From positions 45,243 to 50,402 of the forward strand of contig PLRZ01000170.1 of NCBI GenBank assembly GCA_003164075.1: 5,160 nucleotides of DNA. The letters run 5' to 3'. The notes below the pieces were generated by a model, which worked only from the letters and a program-made list of their open reading frames with translations, was not told where the DNA came from and did no database searches. Both the position numbers and the translations under genes were made by a program. Numbering within the stretch: position 1 is the first letter of the stretch; each line of letters starts with the position of its first letter. This DNA comes from Bryobacterales bacterium. GTDB lineage: Bacteria; Acidobacteriota; Terriglobia; Bryobacterales; Bryobacteraceae. Positions 1 to 5,160 of this stretch are shown here, piece after piece.

Positions 1-134
1 GCTTCAAAGTGTCAACGCTCACTAATTTGGTACGGTTTGGGTAACGATGCGCACCTGTCCAGCGCCTTTCAAATATCTCCGGAACTAATTTGCAGTCTGA
101 GTGAGGGCGGAGAACTGGGTAAGAGGGCTGGGTC
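1..134 (+). promoter_or_regulatory. Leader region upstream of the first gene
   Basis: No supportable coding region is seen here. It precedes the first gene of a probable two-gene unit, so a promoter may lie here, but I cannot identify a convincing -35/-10 pair. Visible structure is a 9-bp direct repeat ACTAATTTG at 21-29 and 84-92 (start-to-start distance 63 bp) and a short inverted repeat, TCTCCG at 76-81 with CGGAGA at 108-113. The region is more AT-rich in places (20-32, 68-92) than the coding DNA that follows, which is usual for a regulatory region. The upstream gene, if any, ends before the window. Confidence 0.3.
121..127 (+). promoter_or_regulatory. Ribosome-binding site of the triple-module secreted protein
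   Basis: The sequence AAGAGGG lies 7 nt before the ATG at 135. This is a good Shine-Dalgarno match at a normal distance. It supports that ATG as the start, and the encoded protein then opens directly with a signal peptide. Confidence 0.6.
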
Positions 135-1259
135 ATGAGGGGAATACTAATCGCTTTTTCGTTGCTATGCGTCGAGTGCTCGGTCCATGCCGTGGCGGCA
201 CAGACCTCCGCTCCGCGCGAGCAGGTCAGTGGCACGGTCGCCGGCATTACAGCCTCGGCCAATCAATTGGTTCTGAAAACGGATAAGGGCGATAGCGTCA
301 TCGTCGCTACCACCGACAAGACGTCTATCCTGCATCTCGCGCCGGGGGTCACCGACCCGGCACAGGCCACGAAAATGACGTTGGGCGAATTGTCGGCGGG
401 AGATCGCGTAGTGGCTTACTACCGTGGCGCCGCGGGCGACAAGTCGATCCAAGCCACTACCCTGGTGGTGCGGACCAGCGCCGATCTGGGCGAGATCGCC
501 AAGACGGAACTGGCCGACTGGAAGAGGCGGGGCACGGTGGGAATCGTGAGCGCCACCGACGCAGCCGCCAAAACCATCACGCTGAAGGTGGGATCGAAGG
601 CCGTGACGGTGACGACGACGGATAAGACCGGCTACCACCGTTATTCGCTGGATTCCGCTAAACCGGCCGACGCCAAGCCAAGCTCATTCGCGGAAGTGAA
701 AGTCGGCGACCAGGCGCACGTCCTGGGGAATAAGAATGAAGACGGCTCGGCCACCACCGGCGAGTCCATCTACGCGGGCGAGTTCCGCCAGTTGGCGGCG
801 ACGGTGGTCTCCGTAAACGCCTCCAGCGGTGAGATGCAGGTGAAGGATCTCGCGACCAAAAAGCCGCTGACCATCAAAGTGGATTCCGACTCCACCCTGA
901 AGAAGTTGGATCCCATGATGGCGGCCTCGCTGGCCCGCCGCTACGGCGCGGGCAGGGGCGCGCCGCCCGCGGGAGCCGATGGCGGGCGCGGCGCCCCGGG
1001 AGCGGGACGAGGTGGGCGCGGCGGTGGCGGGGATATCGGGCAGATGCTCGACCGTCTGCCGGCCGTGCCAGTCGCCGACCTCAAGGCCGGGGACGCCGTG
1101 ATGGTGTCCACCACCATGGGCAGCGATCCATCGCGCGTGACCCTGATCATGCTGCTGGCGGGCGTGGAACCGCTGCTCACCGCGTCACCCAACGCCACCC
1201 GCGACATTATGAGCGGCTGGAATCTGGGTGGCGGTGGCGGTGGCGGCGAAGGCAATTAG
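135..1259 (+). CDS. Exported protein with three DUF5666-like modules and Gly-rich insertions
   Basis: The 374-residue product starts with a Sec-type signal peptide: MRG, a hydrophobic stretch around residues 4-13, and likely cleavage near AVAA-Q at 22/23. The two cysteines (12 and 15) lie inside the signal and do not form a proper lipobox. The mature part shows three tandem related modules at about 31-112, 131-217 and 218-343. Each opens with a G/A-T-V-x-x-(I/V) strand, continues through beta-strand pairs, and ends with a turn ending in GD: LSAGD at 86-90, VKVGD at 188-192 and LKAGD at 316-320. TTDKT occurs at 59-63 and again at 161-165. This pattern resembles DUF5666-type small beta domains; the assignment is by eye. 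The third module is interrupted by a Gly/Arg/Pro/Ala-rich stretch at 271-298, and the protein ends with a run of seven Gly (365-371) then EGN. It lies 46 bp before the receptor gene on the same strand, so co-transcription is likely. A periplasmic or surface-associated, non-enzymatic role is inferred; no catalytic motif is visible. The coding call is strong, the function is unknown. Confidence 0.88.
   Translation: MRGILIAFSLLCVECSVHAVAAQTSAPREQVSGTVAGITASANQLVLKTDKGDSVIVATTDKTSILHLAPGVTDPAQATKMTLGELSAGDRVVAYYRGAAGDKSIQATTLVVRTSADLGEIAKTELADWKRRGTVGIVSATDAAAKTITLKVGSKAVTVTTTDKTGYHRYSLDSAKPADAKPSSFAEVKVGDQAHVLGNKNEDGSATTGESIYAGEFRQLAATVVSVNASSGEMQVKDLATKKPLTIKVDSDSTLKKLDPMMAASLARRYGAGRGAPPAGADGGRGAPGAGRGGRGGGGDIGQMLDRLPAVPVADLKAGDAVMVSTTMGSDPSRVTLIMLLAGVEPLLTASPNATRDIMSGWNLGGGGGGGEGN
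945..1028 (+). repeat. Low-complexity Gly/Arg/Pro/Ala-coding tract inside the third module
   Basis: This GC-rich stretch encodes residues 271-298 of the first protein, with GRGAP occurring twice (273-277 and 284-288) followed by GRGGRGGGG. It falls between the N-terminal strands of the third module and its LKAGD turn, so it looks like an expanded loop. A flexible surface linker is the simplest reading. Such tracts are prone to length change by replication slippage. Confidence 0.7.
1227..1247 (+). repeat. GGTGGC hexamer repeat encoding a C-terminal poly-Gly tail
   Basis: Three perfect GGTGGC units (1227-1244) followed by GGC encode seven consecutive glycines, residues 365-371, just before the stop codon of the first gene. 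The same hexamer, in another register, builds the main Gly tract of the downstream receptor gene at 4033-4068. Confidence 0.75.
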
Positions 1260-1295
1260 CAGCCCGGCGGAAACTCTAAGAAAACACTAAGTAGT

Positions 1296-1302
1296 GGAGG
1301 GG
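1296..1302 (+). promoter_or_regulatory. Ribosome-binding site that decides a TTG start for the receptor gene
   Basis: GGAGGGG sits here; its GGAGG core ends 5 nt before TTG at 1306. An alternative in-frame GTG at 1294 would overlap this site and has no comparable purine-rich motif at the right distance upstream. The TTG start also gives a cleaner signal peptide beginning MNHLRR. Both points favour TTG 1306 over GTG 1294. Confidence 0.7.
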
Positions 1303-1305
1303 AAA

Positions 1306-4300
1306 TTGAATCACTTGCGCAGACTAACACTTTTGTCTTTAGGAATAGCATGGGCGGCTTCTTTTGCCGCGGCCCAGTCATCTACCGGAGCCATCAAGGG
1401 CCTTCTCACCGACGATTCGGGGGCCAGCATACCGGCGGCCATAGTGAGCATATCGAATGCGGCCGGCAAACAGTCGGCCCAATCGCAAGCCGACGGATCT
1501 TACACGTTTCCCGCCGTGCAACCGGGCGATTACACGCTGAATGTCTCCTACCCGGGATTCGGCGTGTATAACAAGGCGGTGACGGTAAGTGCCGGCGGCA
1601 CGGTACAACTACCCATCCAGCTTTCTATTGTCGCCGAGAAACAGGAAATCACCGTCCAGGGCGAGCTTGGACCGAGCGTGAGCGTGGAACCCGACAACAA
1701 CGCCACCGCGCTGGTGATTAAGGGCGCCGATCTGATGGCGCTGCCCGACGATCCCGACGATCTTTCGGACGCGCTGCAGGCGCTGGCCGGCCCGGGCGCA
1801 GGCCCCAATGGCGGTGCGATCTATATCGATGGCTTCAGCGGCGGCCAATTGCCTCCCAAGGAATCCATCCGCGAGATCCGCATCAACCAAAATCCTTTCT
1901 CGGCCGAATACGACAAGCTGGGCTTCGGCCGCATCGAGATCCTCACCAAGCCGGGCACCGACCATTACCACGGTACGGCTTTCTTGAACGATACGCAGTC
2001 TATGTGGGATTCGCGCAATCCTTTCGCCAGCAACAAGCCCTATTTTTCCAACCGCAACTTCGGCGGCAACGGCGGCGGCCCCATCAACCATAAGACTTCC
2101 TTTAATTTCGATTTCCAGCGGCGCGATATTCAGGACAACGCCATCACCAATGCCTTTTACGTGGATCCCACGACTTTGGCGGTGTCTCACCTGACTGACG
2201 CTCTGGTGACTCCGAATTACATGACCACGATCACGCCGCGCATCGATTATGCCATTTCCGACAAGAATACCCTCACGGTGCGATTCGAGGAACGGCTGAA
2301 CTCGCGCGACAACCAGGGATTGGGCAGCCGGTCGCTTCCGCCGAGCTTCAGCATACCGGGTTTCCCCAACGAACTTTCCTATAACAGCAGCGGCAACGCG
2401 CAGAACCTGATGGTCACGGAGACCTCGATTCTAACTACCCATTTGGTAAATGAAACGCGCTTCCAATTCACGCGCACGTTGTCCCAAACGAACGGCAACC
2501 TGTTCCCCTCCATCAGCGTGGCCAATGAGTTCACCAGCGGCGGCAACGGCATCGGCAACAAGTACGATCTCGGCAAGCATTTCGAGATGACTAATACCAG
2601 TACCATGACCCACGGCGCGCAGACCTTCCACTTCGGCGTGCGCGCCCGCCGCGACAGCGATCAGAACGAAAATCCGCAAGACTTCAACGGAACGTTCAGT
2701 TTCCAGGGTGGCAATGGCGAAACTGCTCTGCAGCAGTACGCCATGAACCTGCAGTTGGCGCAGCAAGGGTACTCGCAATCGCAGATTCAGGCGATGGGTT
2801 ACGGCCCCAACAAGTTCTCCATTCAGGGTGGACTGTCGTATGTGAGCATGACGCGCTGGGACGCCGCGCCGTTTGTGCAGGACGACTGGCGCCTACGCCC
2901 GAACTTCACCCTGAGCCTGGGATTGCGGTACGAAGTGCAGAACCTGGTGAGCGACAATCGCGATTGGGCGCCGCGTATCGGGTTCGCGTTCGCTCCCGGC
3001 TCCACTAAGAACGGACCGCAAAAGACCGTGATTCGGGGCGGCGTCGGCATCTTCTACGACCGCATCAGCTTTGGACCGTACGAGAACGCTTACCTCAACA
3101 ACGGCGTCAATCAGTTGGAGTACACGGTGGACTACCCCACCTTTTTCCCCAACATTCCCAGTCTCTCCACATTGAGCCCGGGCACGAACACCATTAACCT
3201 GGTAGACCCTAAGTTGCGCGCCGACTATAGTATTCAGTCCGCCATCGGCGTAGAGCGCCAACTTCCCCACTCCACCACGGTAGCGGTGACTTACACCAAC
3301 AACCGCTCCAATCACCTGGCGCAAAGCGTGCCGATCAATACTCCGTATCCCGGCACTTACAACTACAACCAGCCCCTTGGTCCGGCGAACGGAGTTTACC
3401 CGTACGGTTACAACGCCGGCAACCTGATCGAATATGAATCGGGTGGCTTTTTGAAGCAGGACATCCTGATGTTCAACTTCAACACGCGCTTCAGCCGGCG
3501 GGTATCGCTGCAAGGCAACTATCAATACACGCATGCCAACGATTTACCGTCTACCCCCACAAATCCTTACAATTTCATGCAGGATTACGGGACCTCCAAC
3601 CTCAATCGGCGTTCCAACCTGATCGTCATCGGGTCGATTCAGGGGCCCGCCAAAATCGTGATCGCGCCCACCATCACGGTGCGCTCCGGCGCGCCGTACG
3701 ATGTGACCGTGGGCCAGGATATCTACGGCGATAACGGCACGGCGCGAGGGCTGTTCGCGGCTTCCGGCGCGGCTTGTGGCGTAAACCAGGTGGTTTGCAC
3801 GCCGTTCGGCAACTTCAGCACCAACTACGCCGGCGTATTGAACGGCACAGCGGTGCCGGCGAACCTGGTGCCGCGGAATTACCTCACCATGGCGGACCTG
3901 GTATCGATCAATATGCGCATCTACCGGGTGTTCGGATTCGGGCCCAGAAAAGCCGGTAGTGCGGCCGCGATGCCCAGCGGCGGCGGCATGGGGGGGCCTC
4001 CGGGCGGCGGCGGCGGGTTCGGCGGACCGGGAGGCGGTGGCGGTGGCGGTGGCCGTGGCGGTGGCGGTGGTGGCGGCATGCGCATGAGCCAGGGCGGCGG
4101 TGGGGGCCGTGGAGGAATGGGCGGCAGCTCCGACCGCCGGTTCAGCCTGACCATCGGCGCGAACTTTACCAACGCGCTGAACCACTTCAACCCCGGCGGC
4201 TATGACGGCGTTCTCAATTCCACCCAGTTCGGACAAGCGACCAGCGCCAATACCGGTTTCGGCGGCGGTGGTCCGGGGGCCGGCGGCGGACCGGGCGGCG

Positions 4301-4353
4301 GCTCGGCGGCCAACAACCGGCGCATCGATCTTTCGCTCCGCTTGAGTTTCTAG
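1306..4353 (+). CDS. Oar-like TonB-dependent receptor with CarboxypepD_reg-like domain and Gly-rich barrel insertions
   Basis: The product is 1015 residues from TTG 1306 (1019 if GTG 1294 is used). A signal peptide covers about 1-23, with cleavage likely at AAA-Q. Residues about 26-108 form a carboxypeptidase-regulatory-like beta-sandwich, with the typical DGSYTFPAVQPGDYTLNV segment. Residues about 112-225 are the plug, with an acidic PDDPDDLSDAL stretch, YIDGF at 173-177 and RIEILTKPG at 209-217. The rest is a beta-barrel with family-typical segments such as FVQDDWRLRPNFTLSLGLRY (523 onward) and RGGVGIFYDR (577-586). The protein ends IDLSLRLSF, a C-terminal aromatic strand expected for BAM-dependent outer-membrane insertion. 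Length fits the acidobacterial Oar-like group. Known relatives are outer-membrane proteins that take up or bind large ligands with TonB energy; the ligand here cannot be predicted, and I do not see a clear TonB box. Oddities are the Gly-rich insertions at 892-940 and 986-999 and a single cysteine pair (824 and 831), the only cysteines in the protein. It is probably co-transcribed with the preceding gene. Confidence 0.93.
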   Translation: MNHLRRLTLLSLGIAWAASFAAAQSSTGAIKGLLTDDSGASIPAAIVSISNAAGKQSAQSQADGSYTFPAVQPGDYTLNVSYPGFGVYNKAVTVSAGGTVQLPIQLSIVAEKQEITVQGELGPSVSVEPDNNATALVIKGADLMALPDDPDDLSDALQALAGPGAGPNGGAIYIDGFSGGQLPPKESIREIRINQNPFSAEYDKLGFGRIEILTKPGTDHYHGTAFLNDTQSMWDSRNPFASNKPYFSNRNFGGNGGGPINHKTSFNFDFQRRDIQDNAITNAFYVDPTTLAVSHLTDALVTPNYMTTITPRIDYAISDKNTLTVRFEERLNSRDNQGLGSRSLPPSFSIPGFPNELSYNSSGNAQNLMVTETSILTTHLVNETRFQFTRTLSQTNGNLFPSISVANEFTSGGNGIGNKYDLGKHFEMTNTSTMTHGAQTFHFGVRARRDSDQNENPQDFNGTFSFQGGNGETALQQYAMNLQLAQQGYSQSQIQAMGYGPNKFSIQGGLSYVSMTRWDAAPFVQDDWRLRPNFTLSLGLRYEVQNLVSDNRDWAPRIGFAFAPGSTKNGPQKTVIRGGVGIFYDRISFGPYENAYLNNGVNQLEYTVDYPTFFPNIPSLSTLSPGTNTINLVDPKLRADYSIQSAIGVERQLPHSTTVAVTYTNNRSNHLAQSVPINTPYPGTYNYNQPLGPANGVYPYGYNAGNLIEYESGGFLKQDILMFNFNTRFSRRVSLQGNYQYTHANDLPSTPTNPYNFMQDYGTSNLNRRSNLIVIGSIQGPAKIVIAPTITVRSGAPYDVTVGQDIYGDNGTARGLFAASGAACGVNQVVCTPFGNFSTNYAGVLNGTAVPANLVPRNYLTMADLVSINMRIYRVFGFGPRKAGSAAAMPSGGGMGGPPGGGGGFGGPGGGGGGGGRGGGGGGGMRMSQGGGGGRGGMGGSSDRRFSLTIGANFTNALNHFNPGGYDGVLNSTQFGQATSANTGFGGGGPGAGGGPGGGSAANNRRIDLSLRLSF
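3979..4125 (+). repeat. Main Gly-rich tract in the receptor, with GGCGGT hexamer repeats
   Basis: This stretch encodes residues 892-940, mostly glycine with scattered Met, Pro, Phe, Arg, Ser and Gln. Within it, 4033-4068 is six tandem hexamers: five perfect GGCGGT and one GGCCGT. A run of seven G lies at 3990-3996. The reading frame stays open through the tract and continues into normal barrel sequence (RRFSLTIGANF), so it is an in-frame insertion, most likely in a surface loop or periplasmic turn between late barrel strands. Length variation between strains would be expected. Confidence 0.85.
4261..4302 (+). repeat. Second Gly-rich tract just before the last barrel strand
   Basis: This encodes residues 986-999, GGGGPGAGGGPGGG, placed between GQATSANTGF and the terminal strand IDLSLRLSF. 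Its position immediately before the last beta-strand suggests the final loop of the barrel. Confidence 0.8.
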
Positions 4354-4378
4354 CCCGTGCTATTTCGGGGACAGGCTA
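4351..4378. other. Potential hairpin overlapping the receptor stop codon
   Basis: TAGCC at 4351-4355 and GGCTA at 4374-4378 are inverted, and a GT/AC pair can extend the stem past one mismatch. The first arm contains the TAG stop. No T-rich tract follows, so this is not a canonical intrinsic terminator. The minus-strand reading of the right part, GTAGCCTGTCCCCG, resembles motifs I associate with dispersed palindromic elements in high-GC genomes, but that is recollection, not a match I could test. Confidence 0.3.
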
Positions 4379-4455
4379 CATAACCTCGAAACTCCCTTTC
4401 GGCACGCCTCACGCACCGGGGCGCGGTCCATGGAGCAACGGTCGATTTGATCTCG

Positions 4456-4479
4456 CCCCGCAATTTCTGCCTGGCGGGG
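4456..4479. other. Perfect 6-bp inverted repeat
   Basis: CCCCGC at 4456-4461 pairs with GCGGGG at 4474-4479 across a 12-nt loop. It lies about 100 bp past the receptor stop, a plausible place for transcript-end structure. Neither strand shows a run of T after the stem; the plus strand continues GAAAATGGG. It is therefore not called as an intrinsic terminator. Confidence 0.3.
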
Positions 4480-4531
4480 AAAATGGGCTGACATTTCTTT
4501 CGATGGCAAATTCCACGACATCAGGAGTTCT

Positions 4532-4546
4532 GTCCTCGGTGAGGAC
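4532..4546. other. Perfect 6-bp hairpin with 3-nt loop
   Basis: GTCCTC at 4532-4537 and GAGGAC at 4541-4546 flank the loop GGT. An alternative, longer-spaced pairing of GGAGT (4524-4528) with ACTCC (4545-4549) competes for the same bases. There is no downstream T tract on either strand. It may be a mere local palindrome, or part of a transcript end between the convergent genes. Confidence 0.3.
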
Positions 4547-4684
4547 TCCGGGGATCTCTCACGCCTGGAACAGGCCGTGTTGGAAATGGAGAGCAGCGCC
4601 GCGCCTTCGCTGCGGAGGGCTTTTGGCTGTTAGGCCCTTATGCCAACCCGAAACGTGGGATTGATCGACTCACCCTCCAAAAAC

Positions 4685-5122
4685 TCACTGCCGGCCATTT
4701 GACGCACCGGAAGGCGCGCTCCATTGCGAGCCGTCTAAGAATTCCACCGCCACCACGCTCAGCACCGGCCGCCCCACCGGGCCCCCTGACTGGAGCTTTT
4801 GTGCCATATCCGCTACCGCGATCGAGACGCGCCTCTTTTCGCCCGCGGCGAACACGATCCCCACGCGCTCCAGGGCCACAATCTGAACCTTCTCCCCGGT
4901 CGCCACGCTTTGCTCGAAAATCACCGCCGCGACCGATTTCTTCGCCTCGTTCCTGATGGTCACAAACTGCCTTCGCGGAAAGCCCGGAGCCACCTCGCGC
5001 GCCGAGCCGGCAAAGACCACCGGGCTCTCGGCGGAAGTCCGCAACTCGAAGTCGACCGTCTGCCCTTCCGCCAAGCCGCCGAGCACCGCCAGCACGCCCG
5101 CAATGAGAGCCATCTTACTCAT
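4685..5122 (-). CDS. Small exported protein of unknown function
   Basis: The 145-residue product begins at the ATG complementary to 5120-5122, preceded on the minus strand by GAAGGA with a 5-nt spacing, and ends at TGA (complement of 4685-4687). An in-frame ATG three codons later (M4) is possible but worse placed. The N-terminus is a signal peptide: MSK, hydrophobic residues 5-17, and likely cleavage at AEG-Q (20/21). The mature part is about 125 residues with alternating hydrophobic strands, for example FVTIRNEAKKSVAAVIFE (53-70), VGIVFAAGEKRRVSIAV (87-103) and VVAVEFLDGSQWSAP (123-137). The pattern of a strand, an 'RNEAKKSV' turn, a 'GE' turn and a final 'EFxDGSxW' strand suggests a single Ig-like beta-sandwich, as in many small secreted proteins of acidobacteria; this is inference. 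It has no cysteine and no visible catalytic motif. Its neighbours on the minus strand lie outside the window, so no pathway can be assigned. Confidence 0.8.
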   Translation of the reverse strand: MSKMALIAGVLAVLGGLAEGQTVDFELRTSAESPVVFAGSAREVAPGFPRRQFVTIRNEAKKSVAAVIFEQSVATGEKVQIVALERVGIVFAAGEKRRVSIAVADMAQKLQSGGPVGRPVLSVVAVEFLDGSQWSAPSGASNGRQ

Positions 5123-5126
5123 CTTA

Positions 5127-5146
5127 GTCCTTCACGTGGCAAGGAC
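5127..5146 (-). promoter_or_regulatory. Inverted repeat containing the ribosome-binding site of the minus-strand gene
   Basis: Read on the minus strand, GTCCTT (complement of 5141-5146) is followed by an 8-nt loop GCCACGTG and then AAGGAC (complement of 5127-5132), a perfect 6-bp stem. The second arm is the core of the Shine-Dalgarno sequence (GAAGGA, 5128-5133) for the ATG at 5122. In the transcript the site could be hidden in this hairpin, which would lower or condition translation. The loop and right flank also contain the palindrome CACGTG. Regulation is an inference; the base pairing is visible. Confidence 0.45.
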
Positions 5147-5160
5147 CGCTTGCTTGCGCG

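Larger units (their letters stand above)
4451..4633 (+). pseudogene. Possible decayed coding remnant
   Basis: One frame stays open from after the TGA at 4448-4450 to the TAG at 4631-4633. The later part reads with protein-like composition, for example ISFDGKFHDIRSSVLGEDSG and then SRLEQAVLEMESSAAPSLRR, including an amphipathic helix-like segment. From about 4490 on, roughly two thirds of its third codon positions are G or C. There is no ATG, GTG or TTG near its front, and upstream sequence in the frame is closed, so as it stands it cannot be an intact gene. It may be the 3' remnant of a lost gene or a chance open frame. I do not recognise the family. Confidence 0.2.
4354..4684. other. Gene-poor spacer between convergent genes
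   Basis: This 331-bp stretch separates the receptor gene from the stop of the minus-strand gene. It contains three short potential hairpins (one overlaps the receptor stop) and one coding-like but startless open stretch, each listed separately. No RNA gene, insertion-sequence end or convincing intact gene is seen. A 53-codon ATG frame at 4503-4664 exists, but it is rich in Trp, Arg and Cys, has no good ribosome-binding site, and looks accidental. Confidence 0.6.

Noticed and set aside
159..182. Possible lipoprotein signal in the first protein because of cysteines 12 and 15
   Set aside because: Residues before both cysteines (SLLC, CVEC) do not fit the lipobox, which needs a small residue before Cys; a standard signal-peptidase I site near 22/23 is better.
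3990..4033. G-quadruplex potential in the G-run region of the receptor gene
   Set aside because: Four tracts of three or more G exist, but two of the loops are about 10 nt or longer, and the G-richness is fully explained by glycine codons.
3921..4190. Minus-strand open frame rich in Pro, opposite the Gly-rich tract of the receptor
   Set aside because: Poly-Pro on the minus strand is what GGN glycine codons give when read in reverse; it is a compositional shadow, as is the similar frame at 941-1255.
3544..4236. Long minus-strand open frame (230 codons) within the receptor gene
   Set aside because: Long antisense frames are expected in GC-rich coding DNA. It contains low-complexity Ala/Thr runs opposite the Gly tract and lies wholly within a well-supported gene.
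4503..4664. 53-codon ATG frame in the spacer
   Set aside because: It has no convincing ribosome-binding site and an unusual Trp/Arg/Cys-rich composition; a neighbouring frame looks more protein-like, though startless.
4699..4956. Plus-strand open frame rich in Pro, Arg and Ser opposite the small exported protein
   Set aside because: The minus-strand product has a good ribosome-binding site, signal peptide and normal composition, while this frame has composition typical of an antisense shadow.

Overview
The window looks like chromosomal DNA from an Acidobacteriota member, most likely of the Solibacter/Bryobacter type. This rests on high GC with GC-rich third codon positions, a large Oar-like TonB-dependent receptor with an N-terminal carboxypeptidase-regulatory-like domain (a family greatly expanded in that phylum), and several small secreted proteins of unknown function. 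The taxonomy is inferred from family resemblance, not from a marker gene.

Layout. Positions 1-134 are a leader with no supportable gene; it holds a 9-bp direct repeat and a Shine-Dalgarno sequence. Positions 135-1259 (+) encode an exported 374-residue protein built of three tandem copies of a DUF5666-like beta-rich module. The third copy is split by a Gly/Arg/Pro/Ala-rich insertion, and the protein ends in a poly-Gly tail. After a 46-bp gap, a gene best started at TTG 1306 and ending at 4353 (+) encodes a receptor-like outer-membrane protein of 1015 residues. It has a signal peptide, a CarboxypepD_reg-like domain, a plug and a long beta-barrel. The last part of the barrel carries two Gly-rich insertions, one of about 49 residues and one of about 14. 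Positions 4354-4684 form a gene-poor spacer with three potential hairpins and a possible decayed coding remnant. Positions 4685-5122 (-) encode a small exported protein of unknown function, convergent with the first two genes. Its ribosome-binding site lies in one arm of an inverted repeat (5127-5146).

How the genes may work together. The two plus-strand genes are close enough to be one transcript. Both products are predicted to be exported, and both carry unusual Gly-rich tracts built partly from the same GGCGGT/GGTGGC DNA hexamer. A periplasmic or surface partner working with an outer-membrane receptor is a reasonable inference, but the sequence does not reveal a substrate. The minus-strand gene has no visible functional link to the pair. 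I see no RNA gene, CRISPR array, insertion sequence or phage gene. The most noteworthy unit is the gene pair with matching Gly-rich insertions. It may be an undescribed two-component envelope unit, or a lineage-typical receptor with a neighbour.
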